A stretch of DNA of 64,000 nt from Myxococcales bacterium (GCA_016720545.1 JADKKK010000001.1:920997-984996), one strand, 5' to 3'; positions 25,062 through 34,966 are shown, numbered from the stretch's first letter. A program made the numbers and translations. Notes: generated by a model not told the origin, from the sequence alone.

Positions 25062-28000
25062 CTACTTCTTCCTCTTCGTGACGTCCTCGAAGCCGGGCTT
25101 GTCCCCCGAGGCCCAGCGCTCGAAGGCGCGCGCGTAGAGCGCGTGGGGCGCAGACGTCATCGTCGGCCGATCGAAGGAGACCCGATCGTAGAGCGGCAGC
25201 TTGTACGTCTCGATCGCGGTCGCGCGCTCCCAGCCCCCGGGCAAGAAGACGTCGCGTCCGGCGCGCTCGCGCTTGCCCTCGACGAGGAGCTTCTTCTTCA
25301 CGAGCGCGGCGGCGGCCTTGTCGTAGTGGGCAGTCTTCCAGCCGTTGAAGGCGAGGAGGCTCTTCTTCTTCGGGTCTGGCAGGGCCAACATCTGGAGGTA
25401 GAGCGCGGCGGCGTCGTCGTCGAGGCCGGCGGCGTCGCGGAGCTTCTCGACCGTCGCCTTCGCCGAGAGCAAGGGATTGGCCTCGTACGAGCCCTCGGGC
25501 ACCGGGGACTTGGCGATGCGCGCGACGAGCTCCTCGCACTCTTTCGAGAGGAGGTAGTAGGCGCCCTTCGCCCCCTCGACCCCGTAGAGATCGTCGTCGT
25601 CTGCCGGGCTCAGGTAGGGGAGGAGGTCCGCCCGGCGCGCGCGAACGCTCGCGGTGCGCACGGCGAACGCGACGCCGTCCTCCGCGGCGTCGTCCACCGC
25701 GACGACGAAGCCGTTGTCGCGGCCCTCGCGCTCGGTGTTTCGTCCCGAGACGTTGATCTTCTTGCCGCCGACCTGGTCGAGCAGCGAGGCACGTTTCTTC
25801 GCTTCCTCCTCGTACCGATCTCCGAGGGGGAGCAGGAAGTCGGGAAGCTCGAGGACCCTGGTGACGGCTTGGTAGAGCGCAGGGACCGCCTGCACGTAGG
25901 GATCACCGACGGGGAGCGTCGTCGCGAGATAGGGGATCAGCATGGCGGCCGTGGCGACGACGTCCGCGCAGAAGAACGAACCGGAGTGGCCAATGGCGTC
26001 CCAGGGGACAGGGCTTGGTCGCGGGACGAGTAGGGGATTTTCCGGGTCGGTCGCGGTCAGGAGGAGCGTCAGCGCCTTTCGCGCGCCGAGCTCCGTGCGG
26101 CACTCCTTGTCGACGCGGGCCACGAGCTCTTCACGGAGCGTCACGCTCTTGCCGAAGAGCGCCTTGGCGGTCCGAACGAGCGCGCGCGGGACGCTCGTCT
26201 CGTCCGAGGCGGGCGCCCAGTACCCGGTCGCCTCGCGCACGTTCGCGGCCCCCGCGACGAGCGCGAGGAGCTGGTCGTCGGGGAGCGCGCGGAGCTTCTC
26301 CTTGGCGCGCGCGGCGTCGGTGACCTTGAGATCGAGGGTGGCTCGGAGCTCCTTGCCGAGGAAGTCGTGCTGGTATTGGCCGAACTTCGGCAGGCCGGCG
26401 AGGACGAGCGCGACCTCGGCGGCCGTGAGGCTCGTCTCGCCCGTCACGAGCGCGAGCGCCGTCGGGTCGTGCGGTGCGGCGCCGTCCGCGTCGAGCTTCG
26501 CGAGAAGATCGTCGATGAAGGCTCTGTCGTCCGGGATCGTCACGGTCTCTTTGGACGTGAGGGTCGCGTCGGCGGGCAGAGGGAACTTGTCACCGGCGGC
26601 CAGCACGAAGACCTTCTGGGTCGGCTCGTCTTCGTCTTCGTCCGGCATGCGCGCGTAGAGGAGCGCCTCGCCTGCGCTCGCGAGCCAGGTGTCTTTCCCC
26701 TTTGGGCGTGTGAGGAACGACGAGCCCGTCTTCACGGCGAGCTCGGCCCGCGTGACCGTTTGTCCGAGGAGTCGGCAGTCCCGGAGCGCGACCAGGAGAT
26801 CGCGGAGCGTCTTTCGCTCGCTCTCGCCTGTCGCGCTGCGCGTCGACGCGAAGCCGGCGAGCTTCACCAGATGTTCGACCTGCAGGTGCCACGACACGCG
26901 GGAGCAGGTGAGCTTTCCGCGCTTCTGGTCGAGGAAGGCGTCGGCGACGACCGCCATGTCGGTGGTGCAGAAGCCGTCCTCCCAGCCGTCGGTAGGCAGG
27001 AGCGGTAGCGCCTCCACGAGGTCGTCGTCGGGGACGCCCCCGCTCTCGGCCTTCCCTCGGTCCTGCAGCGCCGCGAGCTCGTGCGCTCGCTCGGCGGCGA
27101 TCTTCGCGATCTTCGCCACGCCGCGCTGGATGACCTCGTTCTTCACGCCGGGGAGGTGGGCCTTCACCGCGGCGAGCGCGTGGGTGAGCGCCTCGTCGTC
27201 CGCGTCGTCCTCCATCGCCCCGAGGAGCAGCGCGGCGGCCGCTTCGTCGGTGACGGCGCGCAGCGCTCGACTGGACTCTTCGTCGCGCGGGCCGAGGTAG
27301 TGGAGCCAGTACTCTCTTGGGAGGAGCTTGAAGCCCGCCGTGGGCCACTCGTCGTTCCCGAACGCGCCCGTCGGGGCCTCGTCTGCCGCCTCCCCGGCCT
27401 CGCCGGTCGTGGGGCCGTAGATCGAGAAATCGTCGCTCTCGGTGTCGGACCACGCGCGCGAGACCGAGAGCGCGCGCAGGTCGTCCGTGCCTGGCCAGTC
27501 GACCAGTGCGTCAGGCTTGAAGCTGCCTCGCCGGGTCTTCCCATCGATCCGCACGATCTCGAACGCACCGCTCTTCGAGCGGCGGACGTAGTGACCGACG
27601 AGCCCGCCCTTCTCGCCGAGCAAGGAGGACGCGCAGCCCGGGAGCGGCATGAGGCGCACCTCGAGCAGAGTGAGCCCGTCGTCCTTCTCCGAGGCCTCAC
27701 GGACGAAGTCGGGCCAGGACGCTCGCCCGGTCTTGCCGGTCTTTGGGTCGTATTCGGTGAGATTGAGCCGGTCGTGCCACTCGATGCGTCCTTGCCAGTA
27801 GCCCTTGCCGTCGGAGGCGAAGGCCTGGGCCTCGATCTTGGCCGGGGTGTCGCCCGCGTGGAGGCAAGCTCCGCCGAGCGTCACGCCGCCGCCCTCCACG
27901 CCGACCGCCTCGGCGATCCCGCGGAGGCGCAGCTGCGACGCAAACGGGGTCTTGGCGTGGCGCGCCCACACGGCCCGCGCCTCGCTCGCGGCCGAGTCGT

Positions 28001-29843
28001 AGAAGCCGACGAGGAGATCTCCGTCGAGGTAGGCGATCGCGCTCGCCTCCTTCGCGATCGTAGGCAGATCGAGGTCTTTGAGGTGCCTCTTCCCCTCGAA
28101 GACGACCACCTTGCGGCCCGACCGCAGGATCGGGTGCTGCCGGGTCCCGTGGAGCTCGATCTCGTCTTTCGGGCCAGAGAGGCGCGCGAGCGCGGCCTCG
28201 AACTCGGGCCACGTGAGCTCGTCGAACACCCCGCCGCGCAGGGTGCGCCCGAGGGCGGCTCCGACCTGCACGCGATCGAGCGCGACGGCGGCCTCGGGGA
28301 ACTCGAGGAAGGTCGCTCCGCTCGTGCTCTCGGTGAGCGTCTCGAGGCTGCTCTTCAGCTGCGGGAGCGCCCCTTGGGTGAGCTGGGCGACGAGGCTCGC
28401 GAGGTGAGCCCTCCGCGCCTCGACGAGCCCTACTTTGCCTTTGGCGCGCGTCTCGAAATCCGGGCGCCCGAACTGCTGCGCGACCGCGGACGCGAGGAGC
28501 TTCCCGTACTCGGGGTGCGCGGCGAGGAGGACAGGGTCCTTCCAGAACATGTCCCCGAGCGCGACGTCGGGCGACTCGCCCTTGGGCGGCGCGAGCGGGA
28601 GGCCGAGCTCCAAAGCGGCCTCGAGCACGTCGGGGGAGTACGTGCCGTCGTCGCCCCAGCGCTGGTACGAGGCCAGGTCGAGGGGTTCCCCGAGAGCTCC
28701 CAGGGCGGGCGCGAGCTGCGCGAAGAGCTCGAAGTACAGCTCCGGCAGGCGCTCTTCGCGATCACCCCACTCGTCCGAGAAGGTCACGAAGCGCGTCAGC
28801 GCCGAGAGCCACCGCGCCGCTTCGCCTGCGCCCTCGAGCCTGGCCACGGCCTCGGTCGCGCCCAGGTCCGCGAGGAGCTCGAGCCAAGACGGCAGGAACT
28901 TGGCGAAGCCTCGGGGCTCGGGGAAGAGCCAGAGCACCCTATGGAGCACGTCGCGCGAAGCGCGGGCGAGCTCGAGCAGCTTCGGACGGTACGCTGCCCA
29001 GAAGTCCGGGGGCGCCTTCTTCAGCGCCGGCGAGGACAAGATCTCCTTCAGGAAGGACGCCTCGGCTTCGGGCCCTCGCTTCGCGGCCTTCGCGAGCTTC
29101 GCGAGCTCCTTGGCCATGCCGGTCCAAGGGGGGATCCCCGCCCGGATACGCTGCACGGCGAGCTCGAGAAATCGCCTCTCTCCCTCCACCGCGCCGAACG
29201 CCTTCACGAGATCGTCGGCATACCCCGCGAGCGACTTGGCGGGGACCGCACCGACGGCGGTGAACTCGAGATACGCGGCGGCGCGGCGATCCTCGTCGAC
29301 CGGGAGCTTGTATTCGCGCTCCGCCGTGCGCGCCTTCTCGAAGCACTGCGACGCGAACGTCGTCGCGTCCTCCGCGACGAAGACGCGCCCGACCTCCTCC
29401 CAATACGAAGGCAGGAACGCCGGGACGCTCCGTTCGAGCTTGGTGGCGATCTCCGCGAAGGCGTCCCTGGCGTGTCCGGGCTTGGTCTTTGCGCGTGTGC
29501 CCGCCTTACGAAACTCCTTCATCACCTCCAGGGCGAAGCGCGCCTTGGTGGGGTGATGAACGAGCGCCCACGCAGGGAACCCCAGCGCGCGCTTGCGTGT
29601 GCGCCCGACGGGGATCTTCTCGCCAGCGTCGGTGAAGCCGAGCACCGACATCTCGGCCGTCAGGGCCGAGTCGAGCGACTCCTCCACCAGTCGGACGACC
29701 ACGCGCTCGGCCATCGCGGGGTGTCGAAAGGACCTGGCGACCAGCTCTCCCGTAGTCGCAGGATCGGTCTTCGCGGAGCGTCGGGCGATCCCGCCTGCGC
29801 GCACCAGCAACGTGTCGGCGGACTCCGGCTTCGGCTCAGGCAT
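25062..29843 (-). CDS. Very large protein of unknown function in the MoxR/VWA operon
   Basis: 1,593 residues, rich in helices with Ala/Leu/Glu/Lys, no signal peptide and no membrane segment, so probably a cytosolic scaffold. I recognise no named domain. The first ~550 residues are helical-repeat-like, the middle has beta-rich stretches, and the C-terminal ~350 include LPLGDRYEEEAKK and FLPGGWERATAIETYKLPLY, which resemble large unannotated proteins found beside MoxR/SWIM genes in actinobacteria. The start overlaps the stop of the preceding gene by 8 nt. It may present or recognise the target on which the ATPase acts; this is inference. Confidence 0.85.
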   Translation of the reverse strand: MPEPKPESADTLLVRAGGIARRSAKTDPATTGELVARSFRHPAMAERVVVRLVEESLDSALTAEMSVLGFTDAGEKIPVGRTRKRALGFPAWALVHHPTKARFALEVMKEFRKAGTRAKTKPGHARDAFAEIATKLERSVPAFLPSYWEEVGRVFVAEDATTFASQCFEKARTAEREYKLPVDEDRRAAAYLEFTAVGAVPAKSLAGYADDLVKAFGAVEGERRFLELAVQRIRAGIPPWTGMAKELAKLAKAAKRGPEAEASFLKEILSSPALKKAPPDFWAAYRPKLLELARASRDVLHRVLWLFPEPRGFAKFLPSWLELLADLGATEAVARLEGAGEAARWLSALTRFVTFSDEWGDREERLPELYFELFAQLAPALGALGEPLDLASYQRWGDDGTYSPDVLEAALELGLPLAPPKGESPDVALGDMFWKDPVLLAAHPEYGKLLASAVAQQFGRPDFETRAKGKVGLVEARRAHLASLVAQLTQGALPQLKSSLETLTESTSGATFLEFPEAAVALDRVQVGAALGRTLRGGVFDELTWPEFEAALARLSGPKDEIELHGTRQHPILRSGRKVVVFEGKRHLKDLDLPTIAKEASAIAYLDGDLLVGFYDSAASEARAVWARHAKTPFASQLRLRGIAEAVGVEGGGVTLGGACLHAGDTPAKIEAQAFASDGKGYWQGRIEWHDRLNLTEYDPKTGKTGRASWPDFVREASEKDDGLTLLEVRLMPLPGCASSLLGEKGGLVGHYVRRSKSGAFEIVRIDGKTRRGSFKPDALVDWPGTDDLRALSVSRAWSDTESDDFSIYGPTTGEAGEAADEAPTGAFGNDEWPTAGFKLLPREYWLHYLGPRDEESSRALRAVTDEAAAALLLGAMEDDADDEALTHALAAVKAHLPGVKNEVIQRGVAKIAKIAAERAHELAALQDRGKAESGGVPDDDLVEALPLLPTDGWEDGFCTTDMAVVADAFLDQKRGKLTCSRVSWHLQVEHLVKLAGFASTRSATGESERKTLRDLLVALRDCRLLGQTVTRAELAVKTGSSFLTRPKGKDTWLASAGEALLYARMPDEDEDEPTQKVFVLAAGDKFPLPADATLTSKETVTIPDDRAFIDDLLAKLDADGAAPHDPTALALVTGETSLTAAEVALVLAGLPKFGQYQHDFLGKELRATLDLKVTDAARAKEKLRALPDDQLLALVAGAANVREATGYWAPASDETSVPRALVRTAKALFGKSVTLREELVARVDKECRTELGARKALTLLLTATDPENPLLVPRPSPVPWDAIGHSGSFFCADVVATAAMLIPYLATTLPVGDPYVQAVPALYQAVTRVLELPDFLLPLGDRYEEEAKKRASLLDQVGGKKINVSGRNTEREGRDNGFVVAVDDAAEDGVAFAVRTASVRARRADLLPYLSPADDDDLYGVEGAKGAYYLLSKECEELVARIAKSPVPEGSYEANPLLSAKATVEKLRDAAGLDDDAAALYLQMLALPDPKKKSLLAFNGWKTAHYDKAAAALVKKKLLVEGKRERAGRDVFLPGGWERATAIETYKLPLYDRVSFDRPTMTSAPHALYARAFERWASGDKPGFEDVTKRKK

Positions 29844-30852
29844 CGTCGTCCTCGTCTTTCTTTTCCACAGCGCGCTTCCCGTAGATCGCGCTCGCCATTC
29901 GCATGCCCTCGGAGAAGGCGATCGGAGGCACGTCTTTCACCAGGATCGTGTCTCCGGAGGCGTCGACCCACATGAGCCCCTCGGTCACGACCTCGTCCAT
30001 CGAGTCGTCTCCGCCGAGCCAGAAGCGCGCCTCGGTGGTCTTCCCACCCTCGAAGACACGGCACGCCGCCCAGCCGCCAGCCGTCCGATAGCCGAGCGAC
30101 TTCGCGGCCCCGCGCGCGTGCGAGAGCTGCTCGAACTTCCCGCCGCGGAACGACGCGATCTCCTCTTGTTCGGGGCCGAGCTCGTTCGGCTTGGTGAAGA
30201 CCTCACGGAAGAGCTGCTTCTGGCCCTGCGAGAAGCTTAGCTCGGCGGCGAGACCGCGGAGCTCTTCCAGGTCGGCGAGCAGGATCGGGTGGGGCACGAC
30301 GAACGCCTCGGCCTTCGTCCAGATCGTCTCGCCGTCCAGATCGACGACGCCGACTCCCTTCTTCGCGTCGACCCCCTTGAGGAAGCCCGTGACGGAGGCC
30401 TCCCCGGTCGCCTTTGGTTCGACGACGACGACGAGGTTTTCGAGCGAGCGTCGGTACGACTCGTCCGGCCACGCCGCGAGGAGCACGGCGGTCGGTGTGG
30501 GCATCGAGCGGAGCATCCAACCCTCGACCGTCTGCGAGACCTCGCGCTCATGGGCCTTCAGGAAGTCGACCACGGCGAGGAGCTGCTCGCCGACCTCGCC
30601 GTCGCGGAGGTCTTTCGGGACGCTGCCGAGGACCTGCCCCTTCGCGTTCCGGCAGATCAGCGTCCCGTCCCGCAGCCCGAGGGCGTAGCCTCTGCCGGCG
30701 TCGACGAAGCCGTCGTGGCTGGCGCCCGGAGCTGCGGCCGGAGCGCGCTCCCCGGCGTCACCGGCCGCGCTCGCCTTCGCTCGACCAGCGCCCTTCTTGC
30801 CATTCGTAGCGACCGAGGTCGCCACGGCCCCTGCGGATTTCTTGGTAGCCAC
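29836..30852 (-). CDS. DUF4132-like protein, first gene of the MoxR/VWA operon
   Basis: 338 residues from GTG 30852. A Lys/Ala-rich N-terminal tail (~45 residues) precedes a conserved globular part. The block WMLRSMPTPTAVLLAAWPD, then GVGVVDLDGETIW, then HPILLADLEELRGLAAEL, then REVFTKP resembles the DUF4132 region of MolR/WGR-type proteins, though no WGR domain is seen. The DUF4132 match is from memory and moderate. The stop overlaps the start of the 1,593-residue gene. The 133-bp gap to the divergent esterase gene must contain the operon promoter, but no clear -35/-10 was found. Confidence 0.65.
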   Translation of the reverse strand: MATKKSAGAVATSVATNGKKGAGRAKASAAGDAGERAPAAAPGASHDGFVDAGRGYALGLRDGTLICRNAKGQVLGSVPKDLRDGEVGEQLLAVVDFLKAHEREVSQTVEGWMLRSMPTPTAVLLAAWPDESYRRSLENLVVVVEPKATGEASVTGFLKGVDAKKGVGVVDLDGETIWTKAEAFVVPHPILLADLEELRGLAAELSFSQGQKQLFREVFTKPNELGPEQEEIASFRGGKFEQLSHARGAAKSLGYRTAGGWAACRVFEGGKTTEARFWLGGDDSMDEVVTEGLMWVDASGDTILVKDVPPIAFSEGMRMASAIYGKRAVEKKDEDDDA

Positions 30853-30985
30853 GGATCGAACGGTACACGAGTTGGCCGCGGGCCTCAGCCGGGACGTGGG
30901 CGCTCAGCTCGCGCGGCCGAGCGCCTCCACGAGGCGACGTCAGCGACCAGCGCCGCGCGGCGCACAAAGACGCTAAGGTTCGGGA

Positions 30986-32194
30986 ATGTCGGGCCCGTTG
31001 ACTCGTGGGCGCCTCGTCGGCCTCGGCGGGGGCGTCGGCCTCGTCTCTTTGGTGGCGGTGACCGCGGCCTGCGCGCGACACGAGCCCCTCGTCGCGCCGC
31101 GCGCGGTCCCCGCCCCGGGCGCGGCGCCGAGGTTCGTCGGGCGCTTCGATTTCCAGGACCCCGCCGGCCCCCGCTTCGCGTGGTCCACGTCGACGATCGA
31201 GGCGGCGTTCAAGGGGACGGGGATCGCGATGCGCCTGCGCGCGGCGCCCCTCGAGCCGCACGACGTCACGATCGACGGCAAGCGAGTGACGCTGCGCGAG
31301 TCGACGACCTCGTACACCGTGCGAGTCGACGAGCAGCCCCCGTTCACGATCGCGGTCGGCGCGGCTCGGGAACGCTACGAGCTTGCGACGGGGCTCGCGC
31401 CCGCTCGCGTGCACACGGTCTCGGTCACGCGCGACGCCGAGGCCTTCGCGGGTATCCACCAGTTCCTCGGGTTCGAGGTCCAGCAGGGCGCGCTCGTCCC
31501 GCCCCGCGCGAGGCCGCTGCGCATCGAGATCCTGGGAGACTCGATCACCTGCGGCTACGGGGTCCTCGGCCGCGACGCGAGCTGCCCGTTCACCTACGCG
31601 ACCGAGAACGCCAGCCTGGCCTACGGCGCGCTCCTTGGCCGGGCTCTCGACGCCGACGTCACCACGGCGTGCTGGTCGGGCAAGGGGGTGTACCGAAACT
31701 ACGACGTCGACGGCCTGCCTACGATGCCCGACCTGTTCGAGCTCGCCGTGCCGGTGAAGAAGGGGGTGAAGAAGGGCATGGGTACGCCGTGGTCGTTCGA
31801 GGCCGCGCCGAAGCCTCACGCGGTGGTCCTCCACCTTGGCGCCAACGATTTTTTCGCCGACGGCGACCACGACGGCAAGCCCGACCCCATCGACCACGGG
31901 GCGTTCGAGCAGGCCTACGCGCGGCTGCTCGCCCGCGTCCGCGCGGTGGCGGCCGGCGCGCCGATTCTTGTCGTCCTCGCCCCGATGCTGAAGGGCGCGC
32001 TGCGGGAGGACGCGCGCGCCACGCTCGCGCGGATCGTGGGGGCCCGCCGTGAGGCCGGCGACGACCGGGTCGTGTTCGTCGAAGGCGAGCCGCAAGGCGA
32101 GTCGGTAGGGTGCGACTCCCACCCGAACGTGGAGACCCAGCAGGCCCTCGCCGGGGCGCTCGAGCGGGCACTCCGCGCGGCGCTCTCGCGCTGA
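30986..32194 (+). CDS. Exported SGNH/CE2-type carbohydrate esterase
   Basis: 402 residues with a type II-like signal (hydrophobic ~10-28, lipobox VTAAC), so probably a lipoprotein. Residues ~45-165 form the N-terminal jelly roll of carbohydrate esterase family 2 and the rest an SGNH hydrolase: block I GDSITCGYG (Ser nucleophile), block III HLGANDF and the Asp/His pair near the end in DSHPN. CE2 enzymes deacetylate xylo- or mannooligosaccharides. It converges on a sugar symporter and a GH130 gene, consistent with a mannan or acetylated-glycan use locus. Confidence 0.85.
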   Translation: MSGPLTRGRLVGLGGGVGLVSLVAVTAACARHEPLVAPRAVPAPGAAPRFVGRFDFQDPAGPRFAWSTSTIEAAFKGTGIAMRLRAAPLEPHDVTIDGKRVTLRESTTSYTVRVDEQPPFTIAVGAARERYELATGLAPARVHTVSVTRDAEAFAGIHQFLGFEVQQGALVPPRARPLRIEILGDSITCGYGVLGRDASCPFTYATENASLAYGALLGRALDADVTTACWSGKGVYRNYDVDGLPTMPDLFELAVPVKKGVKKGMGTPWSFEAAPKPHAVVLHLGANDFFADGDHDGKPDPIDHGAFEQAYARLLARVRAVAAGAPILVVLAPMLKGALREDARATLARIVGARREAGDDRVVFVEGEPQGESVGCDSHPNVETQQALAGALERALRAALSR

Positions 32195-32195
32195 G

Positions 32196-33641
32196 TCAGT
32201 CGGCCGGATCGGGTCGACGCCTCTTCAGCTCCGCGTGGATCTCGGCGACCCTCGCCTCGTTCAGTGGATAGAACAGGAAGATGACGATCGAGAGGGCGCC
32301 GAGCGCCGCGGGATAGAGGCTCATCAGCCGGACGAGGCTGCCCTTGACCGCCTCGCTCGGGTGCTCGTTGGCGACGAAGCCGACCACCTGCAGGAGCTGG
32401 AAGGCGACGAAGGCGCCCAGCGCCCAGCCGACCTTCTGGCTCATCGTCGAGGCCGAAAAGACGAGCGCGGTCGTGCGGCGACCGCTCTTCCACTCGCCGA
32501 AGTCGGCGGTGTCGGCGTACATCGCCCACATGAGCACGGGGATCGGCGCGCCCAAGAAGTTGCCGAGGATCTCCAGCGCGAAGATCGCCCCGAGCTGACC
32601 TGGGCGAAGGAAGAAGTAGGAGGCCGTGGAGACGATCTGCAGCGCGAACAGCCCCACGAAGAGGCGCCTCTTGGGGACCTTGGGGGCGATCAGGCTCACC
32701 ACGACGACCCCACCCACGGAGGCGGCCTGGCCGAGCGTGTTGAACGTCGACACGAGCCCCTCGAGCGTGAACGCGTGACCGAGGAACGGCAGCGGTGTCT
32801 CGGGCGAGCCATTGAAGACGAAGTACTTGAAGTAGTGCGTGGACACCGAGCCGCGGAGCGCCACGAAGAGGATCCACGTGAGCGTCGTGCAGAGCAACAG
32901 CACCCACGGCCGATTGGTCACGAGGCACTTCAGATCACGCAGCACCGACGCCTTCTCCTCGGGCGGCGTCTGGATGCGCTCCTTGGTGCCGAAGGCCGTG
33001 ACGAGGAAGAAACCGATGGCGACGAGACCCACGACGACGAAGGCGAGCTGCCAGCCGCGCTGCGGGTCCTTGTCACCGCCCAGCGCCGACACCATCGGCA
33101 GGAGCGCCGCCGAGATCACCATGCCCGCGGAGAAGGCGAAGACGAACTTGAGCGACGCGAGCCGCGTGCGCTCGACCGGATCGCGGGTCATCACGCCCAT
33201 GAGCGCCGTGTAGGGGATGTTCACGGTGGTGTAGAGCACCATCAGGGCGTTGTAGGTGAGATAGGCCCACACGAGCTTGCCAGTCGGACCGAAGTCGGGC
33301 GTCGTGAACGTGAGCACCCCGAAGATCGCGAGCGGCACGCACCCGAAAAGGATGAACGGGCGGAACTTACCCCAACGCGACTCGGTGCGGTCGGCCACCA
33401 TCCCGAGCATGGGGTCGTTGACCCCGTCGAAGACGCGGCTCACGAGCAGCATGGTGGCGAGCGACCCGGCCGTGATGCCGAAGACGTCGGTGTAGTAATA
33501 GGGCAGATAGCGCATGAACGTCTGCCAGTAGAGGACCGAGGCGAAGTCGCCGCACCCGAACGCGAGCATCTCGCGGAAGGGCAGCTTGGCGTCCTCAGGG
33601 GCCTGGGGAGCGTCCTGGGGAGGTGCCGAAGGCTGGGTCAT
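32196..33641 (-). CDS. GPH-family sugar:cation symporter (MFS)
   Basis: 481 residues from ATG 33641; upstream codons are open but not family-like. The GPH signature is clear: FDGVNDPMLGMVADRTESRWGKFRP after the first helices (quoted in part) and the second-half motif YADTADFGEWKSGRRTTAL. About 12 membrane segments are visible. Family members import glycosides such as melibiose, xylosides or mannobiose with Na+ or H+. It follows the GH130 gene by 20 bp and is likely cotranscribed, so a phosphorylase substrate such as a beta-mannoside is a fair guess. Confidence 0.9.
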   Translation of the reverse strand: MTQPSAPPQDAPQAPEDAKLPFREMLAFGCGDFASVLYWQTFMRYLPYYYTDVFGITAGSLATMLLVSRVFDGVNDPMLGMVADRTESRWGKFRPFILFGCVPLAIFGVLTFTTPDFGPTGKLVWAYLTYNALMVLYTTVNIPYTALMGVMTRDPVERTRLASLKFVFAFSAGMVISAALLPMVSALGGDKDPQRGWQLAFVVVGLVAIGFFLVTAFGTKERIQTPPEEKASVLRDLKCLVTNRPWVLLLCTTLTWILFVALRGSVSTHYFKYFVFNGSPETPLPFLGHAFTLEGLVSTFNTLGQAASVGGVVVVSLIAPKVPKRRLFVGLFALQIVSTASYFFLRPGQLGAIFALEILGNFLGAPIPVLMWAMYADTADFGEWKSGRRTTALVFSASTMSQKVGWALGAFVAFQLLQVVGFVANEHPSEAVKGSLVRLMSLYPAALGALSIVIFLFYPLNEARVAEIHAELKRRRPDPAD

Positions 33642-33661
33642 GGCGGCCGGGGCAAGTCGGA

Positions 33662-34651
33662 CTATTTCCCGAGGGGGTGGTCCTGGATGAAGCGCACGAT
33701 CTCTTCGACGTGACCGAAGCACACCGCCGACACCGTATCGGCCGCTCCGTAGTAAATCGCGAGCCGCCCCGTCTCGCTGTCGCACAGACAGCCCACCGGG
33801 AAGCACACACCCGGAACGAAGCCGGCGACCTCGTAGGGGGCCTCCGGGCAGAGCAGCGCCTGCTTGGCCGAGGCGACGACCTTCCAGGGCTGCTCGAGGT
33901 CGAGCAACATCCCGCTTATCGAATAGACGAACCCGTTACACGTGGTGGTGACCGCGTGATAGATGAGCAGCCAGCCCTCGCTGGTCTCGATGGGCGAGGG
34001 GCCTGCGCCGATTTTTGTGCCCTGAAACCAGGGCCAGCCGCGGCTGATGACGTGACGGTGCCTGCCCCAGTGCACGAGGTCGGGGCTCTCGCTCGTGAAG
34101 ATGTCGCCGAAGGGGGTGTGGCCGGTGTCGGAGGGGCGACTGAGCATGAGAAACTTGCCATTCACCTTTCGGGGGAACAGCACGCCGTTGCGGTTGTACG
34201 GCAGGAAGGCGTTCTCGAGCTGCTCGAAATTCACGAAGTCGGTCGTGCGGGCCACGCCGATCGTGGGGCCGTGATAGCCGTTGCACCAGGTGATGTAGTG
34301 CACGCCGTCGATCTCGGTGACCCTGGGATCGTAGGCATACTCCTGCTTGCCGATCTCGGGATCGTCGCACCGAAACTCGATCGGCTTGGGCTCGAAGGTG
34401 AACTTGAGCCCGTCCGGGCTCCGGCCCACGTGCAGGCGGGGGATACGGTCCATGCCCTCCGTGCGGAAGACACCCACGAACTCGCCCTGCCACGGCACGA
34501 CCGCGCTGTTGTAGATGCCCGTCACGTGCGGAAGGGGCCTCCGGCCGATGATCGGGTTTGCGTCGTAGCGCCAGAGCAGGTCCGAGTCGCCCGCGGCGCG
34601 GGCTTGCCAGGGAATGTTGGGGAGAGCGTGACCGACGATCTCGAGCTTCAT
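33662..34651 (-). CDS. GH130 family glycoside phosphorylase/hydrolase
   Basis: 329 residues from ATG 34651 (MKLEIVGHALPNIPW). Five-bladed propeller motifs of GH130 are present: GIYNSAVVPWQGEFVGVFR, YAYDPRVTEIDG with the catalytic-type Asp, YNRNGVLFPRKVNGKF and IGAGPSPIETSEGWLLIYHAV. Family enzymes phosphorolyse beta-1,4-mannosyl-glucose or mannooligosaccharides in the cytoplasm. The residue before the catalytic Asp is Tyr rather than the more usual Glu. The symporter 20 bp downstream would supply the sugar. Confidence 0.9.
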   Translation of the reverse strand: MKLEIVGHALPNIPWQARAAGDSDLLWRYDANPIIGRRPLPHVTGIYNSAVVPWQGEFVGVFRTEGMDRIPRLHVGRSPDGLKFTFEPKPIEFRCDDPEIGKQEYAYDPRVTEIDGVHYITWCNGYHGPTIGVARTTDFVNFEQLENAFLPYNRNGVLFPRKVNGKFLMLSRPSDTGHTPFGDIFTSESPDLVHWGRHRHVISRGWPWFQGTKIGAGPSPIETSEGWLLIYHAVTTTCNGFVYSISGMLLDLEQPWKVVASAKQALLCPEAPYEVAGFVPGVCFPVGCLCDSETGRLAIYYGAADTVSAVCFGHVEEIVRFIQDHPLGK

Positions 34652-34822
34652 TGGACGAGGTGACCCGGCAGAGTAGAGAGGAGGGCGAGGGGCGGGCGAG
34701 GGGCGGGCCGGAGAGCGCGCTCCTGGGCACGCGCCACGGTGCCTCGCTTCCCCTCCCACCGCAAGGGGAAGCGCAGAAGGCGGGGAGAGGGTCAGGTACA
34801 GTGCGCTCGGCGGAGGCCCACC

Positions 34823-34853
34823 CACTGTACTGGGTGTACTGTACTGCACTGTT
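34823..34853 (+). promoter_or_regulatory. Enhancer-like direct/inverted repeats upstream of the GT2 promoter
   Basis: ACTGTACTGGGTGTACTGTA continues into CTGCACTGT, i.e. four half-sites of CTGTACT/GTGTACT type in 31 bp. It lies about 70 bp upstream of a strong sigma-54 promoter, the usual place for an activator-binding site. Confidence 0.55.
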
Positions 34854-34920
34854 TCCGAGAGACTCTCGACGCGTTACCGTGGACGCCCACGAGCCTTGAT
34901 GGGGCCCCCAGTGTTTTGGG

Positions 34921-34936
34921 TGGCACGCGCGTTGCT
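34921..34936 (+). promoter_or_regulatory. Sigma-54 (-24/-12) promoter of the GT2 gene
   Basis: TGGCACGCGCGTTGCT is a full match to TGGCACG-N4-TTGCW. The transcript would start near 34947, 20 nt before ATG 34967, leaving room for the GGAG ribosome-binding site at 34955-34958. Confidence 0.75.
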
Positions 34937-34966
34937 GCTTTGGGTGGAGTCGGTGGAGTGAAGAAC

